Source: Microcyclospora pomicola | Lineage: Eukaryota > Ascomycota > Dothideomycetes > Capnodiales | NCBI GenBank assembly: GCA_002786065.1 | Contig: NHNY01000028.1 | Location: 124,001-188,000 of the forward strand | Length of the DNA: 64,000 nucleotides | Reading direction: 5' to 3' | Shown here: positions 10,501-21,417 of the stretch, one piece after another | Layout of the letters: each line of letters starts with the position of its first letter | Numbering within the stretch: the first letter of the stretch is position 1 | Position numbers and translations under genes: made by a program | Notes under the pieces: model-generated | What the model saw: only the letters and a program-made list of their open reading frames with translations | What the model was told of the DNA's origin: nothing | Databases searched by the model: none

Positions 10501-12998
10501 TGAATCTGGTGACCAAGTGTTTTCGGAGCATTGCTTCCATCTTGAGCAGCGGAGTTTCCCACAATGGTGCTAGTGCAGTCGCTTACACACCTCCATAACA
10601 GAGCGGATATACTTTTGGTGTTGTCGGAATGAGCAGACGTACCGGATGCATGGACCAGACGAGTCAATACTTCGATCTGTGCAACAGGTGATTTGGAGGA
10701 CGTGAGCAGATCAAGGAGTGTCCGACCAAGATCTGCTAGTTCTTGTTCTGCGTCGATAAATGGGGGTGGTGCGTTGTGCAGGAGATTGAACAGTGTAAGC
10801 AGTGGCGAATGAGGAGATGTATGGTGTTTTGAAGACCGGTGCGAAGGTGTATAGACGACATCACCTTCGCCTTCTTTGGCTCTCGTGAGTATGTCTTCGG
10901 TGAACGAGTTCAACCCGATGGATCGCACAGCATTAGAGACCGCATTCTTGTATCTTTCGACGAATGCAGATGCTTTATCAGCCGGAACATTCTTACCATC
11001 TTGCCAAAGTTGACGGAACACATTGACTAGCACAGCAATAGCCTCTTTCAACTCGGTGGATGTTTTGACTTCTTGGCTCCCAGCCTCCGCAATGGAAGTG
11101 TACAATGCTTGGAGTGTCATGTCCAGCTCGCCGTTCAGCTCGGGAACTTTGAACATCGAATCCGAGAGGGCCGGGTAGATGACTTTGAGCACTTTGTTCA
11201 GCCGACTGCGAACCCAACGCGGATCCAACTTTGGGAGGTCTTGCGGTTTGATCGGCTCGGACTCATTGGCAGCGTTCAGATTCCAAGCACCGGGCGTGGT
11301 AGTAAGAAGACCTCTCAGCACTTGTAAAGCCATAGTGCGGCCCTTTATGCTCGCGGTACATCGCTCAGGGAGAACAGTGTCGATATATGTCTCCCAAGCA
11401 CTATCAATCTCCTGATGGCTCAAACCTGGTCGCAGGCTATAGTGAAGCAGGTTGTAGTACGTTTCCGTTGCTATCAACCTCTCCTGTTGCGCATGTTTGT
11501 CATTATTCCGTCGCCGGAAACCAGCCACAACAGGAGCACGAAGCATCGTCTTCATGGTTGGACTCATGCTTTCATCAGGCATGACAACGAAAACGAGCTT
11601 GTTCCAGGCCTTGTTTGCCGCGTATTTGATGTTGATATCGCTGGAATTCAAGCACTTCTGGATGACCATCAGCCATGTCCGGAACCTCGGCCATCGATCG
11701 ACATTGGAACGCTTATATCTGAAGAAAAGCAGGACCGACGCCCATATTTGGGGCACAAACAACCCAGTTTCCGGATCGGAAATCATTTGCAGCAGGCGGT
11801 CGTTGAGGTAATCGCCATAAGTTTTTCCTTCTTCCATTTCAGTTTCGAGCACGTCCCGAATTGGCTTGACACCATGTGGATGTTGTCCTAGGATAAGACC
11901 TGCAGAGTGACAAAGCTCGATAGCGCGTACTCGAATCTCATTTAGACTGCTGAGCATGCCGTGGAAGGTGTGCTCTAACCAATCTCGACTTCGTGCCATC
12001 ATAACAGCTGGCGCTTGATCGAGAAGCCTCAAGTAAACAACCAAGCGTGTTACGACTGCCGTGTTGCCACTACACCTGTCCTCGATCGTTTGCAGAGTAG
12101 TGATGATTCTATCAGCACGGGCAGAGGTCATGACCGAAGGAGAGTCGAATCGTTGATGTGCAAGGATGTACATGTGCATCTTCACAATAGATTTCGAGGT
12201 ATCGGTGCTTTCCATGACTGCAGTAGACCGGTCAATCAAGAATGCCCGGAAGTCATCGTCCCAGGCCTCCATCAAAGTGGGAACGAACATGATGGCAGCA
12301 ACCACTTTCAGGGATTGTGTGACCATGTTGGTGTCCAGCGTTCCGTTTGGACCTTTGCAAACAATGTCTCGGGCAAGGAACTGCATCATGATGTCCATTT
12401 TGGACGCCATTGCTTGGATGTCAGGAATGGCTCCTTCGTATGCTTTGATGGCATTGTTGAGCGCGAGGTACGCATCTAGCCTGGCATCCAGTCTTCGACC
12501 GCCGAGATGCTGTATCACAGATTGCAGCATCTTTCCGAAAGTACTTGGGTCCTGGGGTGAAAAGTAGCCGAGAGTGTTCTCGATTTCATCGGGGGTTGGT
12601 GGGTCCAACACAAATGTTGATGGCTTCAAGATGGACCGCCTTGGTTTGGCATAGCGGTTGAGTGGACTCCGTTTAGACAGCTGATGAGACGGCGAGCTGA
12701 GCTGGCCAAAACGTGCTATCTCGTGGAATTTCGGAAATGGGGAGAATTCGACCTTCCTGCCAGTACAGGAAGCTGCCTGTGAAGATGCAGGTGACTGCTC
12801 AGCCGGTACAGCCAAAACACCGCTCTGGTCCAATGTCCGGTCTGGTGCTGCTCCGGTCTCAATCTGGTGGCCGTTTTCAAGGAAATGCAGAGCGTCGTTA
12901 ACGGCATGGGCTTCCTCATCAGCTGCCGCCAGGTCGCGGGGTGGCGTAGGAGGGCGTTGCGGAAGAGTGTCGAACCGTGAAGACGAAGAAGACAGCAT
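7576..12998 (-). CDS. RIF1: Rif1-like telomere-length and replication-timing regulator
   Basis: Two exons, 12998-9933 and 9882-7576, give about 1790 aa. The 50-nt intron (GTATGC...TAG) is phase 0 and joins LSLK to INFLCTKLLQ. The Rif1 N-terminal helical-repeat domain starts near residue 145 (LGYFSPQDPSTFGKMLQSVI, then DARLDAYLALNNAIKAYEGA). The N-terminal tail holds two protein phosphatase 1 docking motifs, an RVxF-type RKVEF (81-85) and SILK (122-125). The last 700 residues are disordered, acidic and basic by turns, with SP/TP sites and basic clusters such as KSRKRKRA. In yeasts Rif1 recruits PP1/Glc7 to restrain origin firing and telomere elongation. The gene is divergent from RIC8. Confidence 0.93.
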
Positions 12999-13513
12999 AT
13001 TTCACACCCTGTGCACCCATAAAGACGCTCAAATGCTGAAAAATCAGAAAACAGAACGCATAGGCGATGATGGCAAGAGGAGGAGTTTAGAGATAGAGTG
13101 CATGCAGCAACGAGCTAAAGTGGGAGACGCGAGGTGGGCGCGACTGGACACCACGCGCTAAAAGCGGCGCTTCCGCTTTCCCAGCCTGCACCAGGAGCGA
13201 AGTCACGGGACTGTGAAGCATCACGAACATGTATTCTATATGCCTGACTGGAGCGTGTGGTCGGTCAGGAAGTAAACTCATATATGCTTGTGTGATCAAA
13301 CTGTCTTCACTCTCACTCAAAGTAAGGGACGCCCCGTCCTGGATGAACAATCTCGCCAGCAGATGCCTATGGTTGTAGCCATTCGACATCTACTTTGATC
13401 TGCAGGGTAAGAAACATGCAGCCCCAGGCGGCTAAGCATGCACAAACGAACCAAGGTCAGCATACTCGCCGGCGAGTAAACCCGATGCTCATACTGATAC
13501 GTGCTTCGTAGCC
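12999..13513. promoter_or_regulatory. Divergent promoter region RIF1 / RIC8
   Basis: About 515 bp between two outward-facing start codons. It must contain both promoters and 5' UTRs. No factor site is assigned and no gene seen. Confidence 0.45.
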
Positions 13514-15047
13514 ATGGCCGAAATTGAGAGACTGCTGGCCGAATTGGAGAACAACCTTAATTCAAAGACTCTCTCCCCAGATCGTAAGCAGATTCGGGCC
13601 AGCAATATAACGCTCATCAACTAAAAGACCAACATAGAACAACAGGATTGCCTAAGTCGTTTGAAAGTATTAGGTAGAGATCCCGGCTCAGCGAAGCCTA
13701 TATTCACCAAGAAGGTACTCTCATCAACATCCACAAGTATCTCTACCCCTGGTACCAACATCCAAGCAGGGCATACCCATTCTCGGCAAGTACGGACTTG
13801 ATCAAGGGCACACTTCGACATCACGCGAAGCACTAAGATGTTTGGCGAATGCTCTTCTCCTCAACGAGCCATCACGACAGATGTTCGTCGATTTCGGCTA
13901 CGCTCCCAAAGCCGCCGAGCGATTGCAGGTTGACGATCGCGACGATGAATTCTTGATCTCGCGGTTGTTGTTTCTGCTCACATATAATACCAACCTCGAT
14001 TTCGACGGACTCGTCAAGCAGCAAGATCTCGCCACAAGCGTCAACCAGCACGTCTTACGACACTCCACAAGCTTCTCCGGGTCTAGCTATGGGCCCAGAA
14101 CAGCGGGTCCAATAACCAGCATGGCCCTGGTAGAGACGATGAAGCTGATCTTCAACATCACATACTACCATCCAGATTTGATCAAAGCATTCACTCCGTC
14201 GATTGAGCCTATCATTGACATTCTCCTGCACATTTCACTACCAAGCCCATCTCTACAGCCTCCTATAACTTATCTCCTGAACGCTCTGCTCAACTTGGAC
14301 CTCCCTAGTGCAGTAGAGAAGAATCCCAGCGACGATAAAGCCCTTTCAGAGCCTACAATCTCCTCTTCGAAGCTCAAGTCTCTACTGGACCGCCTCGTGC
14401 TCATCCTAGACAACAGCGTCCGGCAGCTGCCCGAAGCCGATCTCGACCAAGCAGCCGCATCGCTCATCACGTTACTACGACGTCTGTATGAATTCGTGTC
14501 ACCCGAGACGCAGTCATACATGCGCTCGAGGCTCCTTCCGCTCCCCACGGACCGAGATCAACCGCTTGGCAAAGGCGACACGTTGGCATCCCGTCTGCTG
14601 CCACTCTCGAGCTCGCCGAAACTCCCGACGCTGCGGGAGAATATCTCCAACTTGCTGTTTGAGCTCAGCGACAAGGACGCGAACAAATTCGTCCATAATA
14701 TCGGCTACGGATACGCGTCTGGATTCCTCATGAGTCATAACATCCCCGTGCCCGCGCAGACAACAGGAGTGGGCGCAGACGACGGTGATAGTGGATCATC
14801 CGCGCAGAGGGAAGATATCAACCCAGTCACTGGGCAAAGAGTCGCCGCAGAGGAGACCGGTGCAAAAGACCAGCTCGGAGCTTCGGGAGGCAGCGCTGTG
14901 CCCGAGATGACGGAAGAAGAGAAGGAAAGGGAAGCCGAGCGCTTGTACGTGCTGTTCGAACGACTCAGAGCGACAGGTGTTGTCGATGTGCAGAATCCAG
15001 TCCGACAGGCGATGGAAGAGGGAAGGTTTGAAGAACTTGACGACTAG
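13514..15047 (+). CDS. RIC8: Ric8/synembryn, G-alpha guanine-nucleotide exchange factor
   Basis: Three exons, 13514-13583, 13638-13714 and 13770-15047, encode 474 aa. Intron 1 (GTAAGC, CAACTAA branch, TAG; 54 nt) gives LSPDQQQDCLSRLKVLGRDP. Intron 2 (GTACTC...CAG; 55 nt) gives PIFTKKGIPILGKYG and leads into SREALRCLANALLL. Other family blocks are RDDEFLISRLLFLLTYN, GPITSMALVETMKLIFNIT and, near the end, EKEREAERLYVLFERL. The Ric8 armadillo-like domain covers nearly the whole protein. In filamentous fungi Ric8 acts as chaperone and GEF for heterotrimeric G-alpha subunits in growth, conidiation and pathogenicity. Both small 5' exons depend on splice inference, but they restore a conserved N-terminus. 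Confidence 0.93.
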
Positions 15048-15703
15048 ATGATAATGATGACGATGACTATAGATGCACGAGGTTCGTTCTCGGACTTATA
15101 TGATGATGATTGTATGTTGCTCCTCCACCGCTGAAGATGTTGCCGATCTTTGGAAATACCTTGAGTAGATTTTGATACCATCCCACCTGTAGATCTTTCT
15201 TGCATGCTTGCAGATCGCTGCTCCCAAAAACAGCTGAGATCTAGTCACTCCCGAATTCTGAAGACTTGACGCTGTGCTCCTCCGGACCTGAATTCGAAAT
15301 TCGTTCCTGTGGTCCGTTTGGCTAGGCAGCCTCCCAAGCACGCATAGCTTATCGGCCATCGCACCTTTTCGTGGCCCCGGAGTTCGAGCTCATTAGGCCC
15401 GCACGTTCAATGCCTTCGGAGCCATAGCAACATAGTGTGACGAGGCCCGAAATGACGTGCCTTGTGCTGGTGAGCTACATGTATGTTGTCTTTGCCGCCC
15501 ATTGGTGAAGTACAGTCGAATGACTCTTGCCTCCTTCGGGGAGCAGTTTTGAGGCGGCAATACCACCTGAGGGGCTTGGCCCGGGTCATGGATGAGGGGG
15601 AATGTACCGTTATAGAAGTTCTTGAAGTCGACATCGGCTGTTACAGCATATCCTCACGAGGCTTGTCGATGAATCGATGTCGCGGCTCTTCTGCCGATAT
15701 ATT
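15048..15703. other. Convergent intergenic region RIC8 / PAP2 gene
   Basis: Holds the 3' UTRs of both flanking genes. It starts with a short run of imperfect GATGAT triplets (about 15050-15115). No gene supported. Confidence 0.5.
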
Positions 15704-16701
15704 TCAGTCCTCTTCATCCATTCCATAGGCACCCACACCGTCCTCGTCATCTCTCACTCTTGCGAACCCGCCGTTCGGGCTCGACCGGCCACTCACAGGA
15801 GCCACATATGGCTCAGCGCAATTCTTGCTCAGCAAGCTTGGGTAGAATCGTCTCCAGTTCATCAATGCCACCGAAAACCCAAGCAGACTCCCTGCAATGA
15901 CGTCGAACACATCATGTCGGTAGTCCTCCAAGCGCGAGATCGCTACCATAGCCGCACATATGAGGGGCACTGCACAGATCAGCACGGTGATCAGGCTCGA
16001 GCGCGGTCTCAGCAGATGCGTCTGTGAAGCAAGGAAGAAGCTCAACCATCCAAATCCTGCAAAAGCGAAGCTGGAGTGTCCCGATGGGAAACTACGCCAT
16101 CCATCATGCAGCAGATGATGCCTAGTCTCCATGCATATATCTATTGTTACAAGAATCCCCTGCACAGGTGCGCTCAGGTCAGGTTTACAGCGGGCGATCA
16201 GGTCGGGCCGCGGGCGACCGATACCATCTTTGAATATATCGGTGAGGAATGTTGTGAAGAGGATAGATGAGAAGAAGCCTAGGATCGTGACGTGGGCCTT
16301 GTGTATATCGGGGCGAAAGGCTAGAGTCCAAGCAACGAGGATAAGGAGAGGGAAGAGGCCGGCATAGATGAACAGCCACACTACAGTTGGAGAACGGATT
16401 CGTTAGCTGAGGCTCTTTCATATAGTAATGCATCAGGGTATGATATTCACATACTGACGCTGACTCGCTCGACCTCAGCATGGGGATGTAGGAGCCGTGG
16501 ATCGTCCAGTCTGAACATGCGATGCCAGGGCTCGCTTATGAGCTTGATCAGGATATATGCAACGACGAGCAGGATGACGCCAAGATAGTCTCCTGCGTAT
16601 GACTTCCGCCAGAAGCGCTGAGCTGTCTCCCAAAGGCCAGGGTCACCATTGAGGCGCGGTGGAGACTTCTTGCGTGCGGAGCGTGCTGGATCCGCCATCA
16701 T
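15704..16701 (-). CDS. PAP2-family lipid phosphatase (Dpp1/Lpp1-like)
   Basis: Two exons, 16701-16455 and 16380-15704, encode 307 aa. The 74-nt intron (GTATGT, AGCTAAC, TAG) splits an ATG codon (A|TG) and gives VSVMWLFIYAG. All three PAP2 signature motifs are present: KDGIGRPRP (KX6RP), PSGH within WRSFPSGHSSFAFAG, and SRLEDYRHDVFD (SRX5HX3D). About six hydrophobic segments flank them. The family removes phosphate from diacylglycerol pyrophosphate and phosphatidate at vacuole or ER membranes. The Ser/Asp-rich C-terminal tail is presumably cytosolic. The precise substrate is inferred from family only. Confidence 0.92.
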
Positions 16702-17244
16702 CGAGCTCCAGGGATCAACGTCGACGTCTCAGAGCGGCGGCACAGGATGTTGTTGAAATTGGTGGGTGAGGCAATCGGGAGTGATCGAGAAACACAAGAT
16801 AAGAAGAAAGCGTAAGGAATGTTCGATAGAATGAATGGCAATGATCACTGGTGTCGCGTGAGCGGAGTGCATGAGACGGTGAAGCTGTCGAGGTGGAGTT
16901 AAGGGTCCTGGCCCGTTGTCTTCGACATAGCTTGAGACAAGTATTCTTGTTACGTTCTTTTGCGGAAACTTATGGTATAATTGAGACGATGACTGGAGAC
17001 TACCTATAAAGTCCTGGGGAATGACTTTCTCGTCTCTGCTTAACGGTTTGAAAGGTTGGAGTACATGTGACAGCGCAAATGGGAAGCATTCGACCAAAGT
17101 CCACACGACGGGGAAACCTAGGGATCTGCATGTGATCGTCAGCGCGCATGCTGACTGTGCTACCTCTACTTCTTCGTGGATGTTCAAACATTGAACATTC
17201 GGCGCCCATCTGCGAAACTCTCGAGTGAGCAACACTTGCATGCC
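16702..17244. promoter_or_regulatory. Divergent promoter region PAP2 gene / MED7
   Basis: 543 bp between outward-facing starts, holding both promoters. The MED7 frame is open upstream to 17176, but residues before MADQP do not resemble the family, so that part is taken as 5' UTR. Nothing else identified. Confidence 0.45.
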
Positions 17245-18093
17245 ATGGCAGACCAGCCGATGGCAGCTATATGGCCAGCACCTCCGCCGTTCTACAAGCA
17301 CTTCACCAAATCAAACACTGCTCGATTGCACCGAGCTCGCAAAGAAGCCGGCATACCATCCTCACAGCACACGAGTTCCATATCGACCTTTACCTCCGAC
17401 AGCAACGATGAAACAACCAGTTCATCAGCCCCAGGCCCCTCGAGTCTGGACATCACAGCTTTGCCTGCAGAATTGCGCTACCTGCTCCCTCCTCCCCCAC
17501 CAGCCGAGAACAAGTACAAAAGCTTCGGCTCCAGCATCGACCTTGACGCCCCACCCATGTCCCTCGCCTCCGCAGGCGTCGAGCAGCTATTTCCCGACTC
17601 GGACTCGGTCTCGAAGAACCCTCAACCCTACCTCCTGGCACTATCTCGCTCTTTGATCACGAAGTTCCTCGAGCTCGCGGGCGTGTTGAGCCTCGATCCG
17701 ACCAAAGGGCTAGAACGCACGCAGGATCTTCGCACGATGATGAACAACATGCATTTCTTGATCAATCAGTACCGGCCACATCAGGCGAGGGAGACGATGA
17801 TTCTGGTGTTCGAGGAGAGGATCGCGAGATTACGCGAGGAGACGGAGAAGATCCACGCGGCGAAGAAGAAAGTCGAGGAGGCGTTGGAGGGTATGAGTCG
17901 AGTCGGTGGGGAAGAAGTTCGAGTCACCGACAGTATGGACATTGACGGCGATCGGCAGATTGAGCCGCAGGAAGAAGGGAAGGAAGCCACCGCGGTGGAG
18001 AAAGATGCAGATGCTCGATCGCTTCGGATGAAGCAGCAGGCTGCGTGGGCTGCGCTAAGTCAGTTCGATCAACTCGGAGACGTGGCTGGATGA
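17245..18093 (+). CDS. MED7: Mediator complex subunit 7
   Basis: Single exon, 282 aa from MADQPMAAIWPAPPPFYKHFT. The WPAPPPFYKHFT block is the classic Med7 N-terminal motif, followed by ELRYLLPPPPP and a Pro-rich linker. A conserved helical part comes next (LLALSRSLITKFLELAGVL; LRTMMNNMHFLINQYRPHQARETMI), then a coiled coil (LREETEKIHAAKKKVEEALEGM). Med7 sits in the Mediator middle module, pairing with Med21 and Med31, and bridges activators and RNA polymerase II in the nucleus. The acidic C-terminus is longer than in yeast. The ATG at 17245 was chosen because it directly precedes the conserved block. Confidence 0.93.
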   Translation: MADQPMAAIWPAPPPFYKHFTKSNTARLHRARKEAGIPSSQHTSSISTFTSDSNDETTSSSAPGPSSLDITALPAELRYLLPPPPPAENKYKSFGSSIDLDAPPMSLASAGVEQLFPDSDSVSKNPQPYLLALSRSLITKFLELAGVLSLDPTKGLERTQDLRTMMNNMHFLINQYRPHQARETMILVFEERIARLREETEKIHAAKKKVEEALEGMSRVGGEEVRVTDSMDIDGDRQIEPQEEGKEATAVEKDADARSLRMKQQAAWAALSQFDQLGDVAG

Positions 18094-18662
18094 GCATCGA
18101 CAGAATACAGACATCGCGACTCAGACAACAACCCGGGGGAAACAAGACATCAAGCGTCAATACACAACGTGGTCAGTCGTTTTTCGACAACTTCACAAAA
18201 CAGACACGCAACATTGGCGGAGACGCGTAAAGAGCGTTGCATGCCGGTCACGAAGATCTCTTCAACCCTTCGAAGGCTGCTATCTAAGCCTGGACCAACA
18301 TGGTTGGTCATGTCAGCACCACCACGTCAAGCACGTATTTGTGTAACATTGCCACGAGGGGATGCTACCCCTCAATGCCACGCTTCTAGATGAAGCAGTA
18401 GTGCGAGGCCTTCGTCAGGGATGAGTTGGGCAAAGACTCCTTCTTCCTTCTGAGCAAGACAGGGGTTACTGGCAAGCCTCGAGATCAGGACGAGGTCGAT
18501 AGATCTGATAGGAACGACGCAAGCTCGGTGTCCTTGAATGTAGGTTCATGGTCAAATAATGGCCATTAGAAAATTTGATATATACAATACATGTAGTGCA
18601 CAACAGTGCCTCTACCAAAGTTCATAATTCTACACATAGATCTCTTGACGCCCGTACCAAAC
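18094..18662. other. Convergent intergenic region MED7 / COQ5
   Basis: 3' regions of two converging genes. No open frame of gene quality and no notable repeat. Confidence 0.5.
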
Positions 18663-19683
18663 TCATCCCACAGGCTTAACACCCTTGTGGATCGCCGCAA
18701 TCCCCAGACTCAAGTCCTCCCATCCACCTTCCTCCTCATTGCCATTGAGTCTCTGTCTCGTGCCGGGGATCAAGAATCCCGCCTGCCGGATCATCTCTCG
18801 AAAGTCTTTTTGGCTGGGGAAGCGCTCAATGCTCTCCACCAGATACTGATACGAGTCGCGGTCGCCCGCCACGACCTGTCCGATCAATGGAATCGCACTG
18901 AAACTCCACCTCTTGTACACCGCGTTTGCGATCGGGTTGCCGAGCTGGGGCGTGAACTCCAGACACGCGAAGACACCGCCGGGCTTAAGGACACGGAACG
19001 CCTCGTTGAGGGCCTGCTGCTTATGGGTGAAGTTGCGGATGCCGAACGCGACGGTGTACAAGTCGATGCTGCTGTCGGCGATCTGGTCGAGGCGCTCGGC
19101 GTTGGCCTCCATGAAGCTCACGCGGCCGTCGGCCATGTACTGGCTGGTCTGGAAGCGCTTCTGGCCCTCGTCGAGCATGTCCGGGTTGATGTCGGAGATG
19201 ATGACCGAGGTTTTGTGGTCGTGGTTGATGTTCGTGGCGTGGTCGAGCATGCGCAGCGCGATATCGCCGGTGCCACCGGCGATGTCCAGGATGCGTTGCG
19301 ACTCGGGCGGGGATTGCGAGGGGTGGCGGATGCCCGGGTTGAGCGAGGAGACGAAGTGGTCTTTCCAGAGGCGGTGGATGCCGAGTGACATGAGATCGTT
19401 CATGGTGTCGTAGGACGAAGCTACCGAGGAGAAAACTGCACCGACTGTTTGACGTACGGGTTAGTGGGTGTCGAATCGAACTACTCCAAGGCCTATACAT
19501 ACCTTTGGAGGCTTTGATGCTCTCCGCCACCGTCTCGAATCCGAAGTGCGTCGTCTTGTCATTGTTCTGTTGTTGCTGGGTGAGGCGTGATGAAGCGACG
19601 AACGTCCTGCGGCAATCGGTGCACATCCATCCTGTAGGTCTGGTGACACGTAACCGCTTGGCAGCTCGCGGGACGAAAGACAT
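18663..19683 (-). CDS. COQ5: 2-methoxy-6-polyprenyl-1,4-benzoquinol methylase, mitochondrial (Coq5)
   Basis: Two exons, 19683-19503 and 19444-18663, encode 320 aa. The 58-nt intron (GTATGT, CACTAAC, CAG) joins SIKASK to VGAVFSSVASSYDTMND. The N-terminus (MSFVPRAAKRLRVTRPTG) is Arg-rich and acid-free, a mitochondrial presequence. UbiE/Coq5 signatures are YDTMNDLMSLGIHRLWKD, the SAM-binding ILDIAGGTGDIALRML, DINPDMLDEGQKR and YTVAFGIRNFTHKQQAL followed by VLKPGG. The enzyme performs the C-methylation step of ubiquinone synthesis in the matrix-side CoQ synthome. It is divergent from another mitochondrial-enzyme gene (BCKDH E1-alpha), so shared control is possible. Confidence 0.95.
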
Positions 19684-19984
19684 GACTGCAGAAAGTCGTG
19701 TGGCCAACAACGATGAATATGTGATGTCGCAGAAGATATGGCAAGTCTAGTCTGTTCATCGATACATCATTGACAATCCCAACTTTAGTTGCGAGATTAG
19801 GTCCCGCGAATCTGTACGCCACACCCGCAGAGCCGCATGATAATGCGGGGACAATTCCGTCACACACATGCATTGACGAGATCGTTCAGCCGCTGTTAAC
19901 CGCGATGTATATCTTTGACACTCCGTTCTTCTCTTCTGCTGTCCTGAGCTTGATGCAGCATGTAATCGATACTGATGTGCTGTC
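19684..19984. promoter_or_regulatory. Divergent promoter region COQ5 / BCKDH E1-alpha
   Basis: About 300 bp between two outward-facing genes for mitochondrial enzymes. Co-regulation is possible but no shared site was recognised. Confidence 0.45.
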
Positions 19985-21417
19985 ATGGCAGCAGCTAGGT
20001 CATCTTACGCCCTGAAAGCGACGACAGCTTTGCTCAAAGCGAGAGTACAACCAACAAGAATATGTACGAGACAGAGATATCAGCAGAGATGGAGTTCGGT
20101 CTCGCAGAAACCAGGCTCGGAATTGTATGAAATATCTGTTTGATACTTGTCTTGCAAGTAGGCTAACAATGAAGTTCAAGTGTCCATTTCCCGGGAGCAG
20201 TCAAATCCAAGTTCACCACGAGTTTGACCTTCCACAATCCAGCTGAGCAAGATGCCATGCCCACCTACAGGATCCTAGACCACGAGGGTGTGATTGTCGA
20301 CAAAACTAGAGATCCGCCAGCCATCTCTGACGATGAGTTACTGCGACTATACAAAGACATGGTGACGGTATCAATCCTGGACGTCCTTATGTTCGATGCC
20401 CAGCGGCAAGGACGCATCCCGTTCTACATCGTCTCCTCCGGCGAAGAAGGCATTGCGGTCGGAAGTGCTGCATCCCTCAACCCGAAAGACACCATCTTCT
20501 GTCAGTATCGGGAGACTGGCGTCTTCCAGTACCGAGGCTTCACGCCGGACGACTTCATGGCCCAGCTATTCAGCACCAAGGACGATCCCGGACGAGGACG
20601 GAACATCACTGGTCATTACGGCAGCCACGAGCACCGGATCCATACCATCTCCTCGACTCTTGCCACGCAGATTCCACAGGCGAGTGGTGCAGCGTATGCG
20701 GCGAAGATGCACGCACTGCAAAACCCAACTGAAACGAAACGAATCGTGGCCTGCTACTTCGGCGAAGGAGCAGCATCTGAAGGCGACTTCCACGCTGCAT
20801 TGAACATCGCCGCCACACGCGCCTGTCCGATCGTCTTCATCTGCCGGAACAACGGCTACGCCATCTCGACCCCGACCCTCGATCAATACCGTGGTGACGG
20901 CATCGCCTCTCGCGGCGTTGGCTACGGCATCGACACCATCCGCGTGGATGGGAATGACATCTTGGCTGTACGCGAAGTGACAGCGCAGGCTCGCGCGCTC
21001 GCGCTTTCCGGATCATGCAAACCGGTGCTGATCGAAGCCATGTCATACCGAGTGTCCCATCACTCGACGAGCGATGACAGCTTTGCTTACCGCGCGCGCG
21101 TCGAGGTGGAGGACTGGAAGCGGCGCGACAACCCCATCACGCGCCTGCGCAAGTACATGGAAGGCCGGGGCGTTTGGGACGAGGAGCAGGAGAAGACGCT
21201 GCGGAGCGAGACGCGCAAGACCCTTCTCGACGCATACCGGCGCGCAGACAAGCAGAAACGGCCGCCGTTAATCCACATGATGGATGATGTGTATGAGGAA
21301 TTGACCGAGGAGCAACGAGAGCAGATCACAGCGCTGCGGGACGTGATTGAGAAGTATCCGGAGGAATACGATGTTAATTCGTTTGAGGGCGGGCTGGAGT
21401 CGCTGAAGGGGCAGTAG
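19985..21417 (+). CDS. 2-oxoisovalerate dehydrogenase E1 subunit alpha, mitochondrial
   Basis: Two exons, 19985-20124 and 20181-21417, encode 458 aa. Exon 1 supplies a strong mitochondrial presequence (MAAARSSYALKATTALLKAR...). The 56-nt intron (GTATGA, GGCTAAC, AAG) gives SEFVHFPGAVKSK. E1-alpha features: RIPFYIVSSGEEG, QYRETGVFQYRG, the thiamine-diphosphate loop GEGAASEGDFHAALN followed by CRNNGYAIST, and the regulatory-loop region YRVSHHSTSDDSFAYR, which in animals carries the BCKDH-kinase phosphosites. It decarboxylates the branched-chain 2-oxo acids of Val, Leu and Ile together with E1-beta, E2 and E3 in the matrix. Length matches eukaryotic subunits. Confidence 0.94.

Noticed and set aside
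18606-19388. 260-codon plus-strand frame opposite COQ5
   Set aside because: Antisense of the COQ5 second exon; Val/Asp/Leu-rich composition and no known domain.
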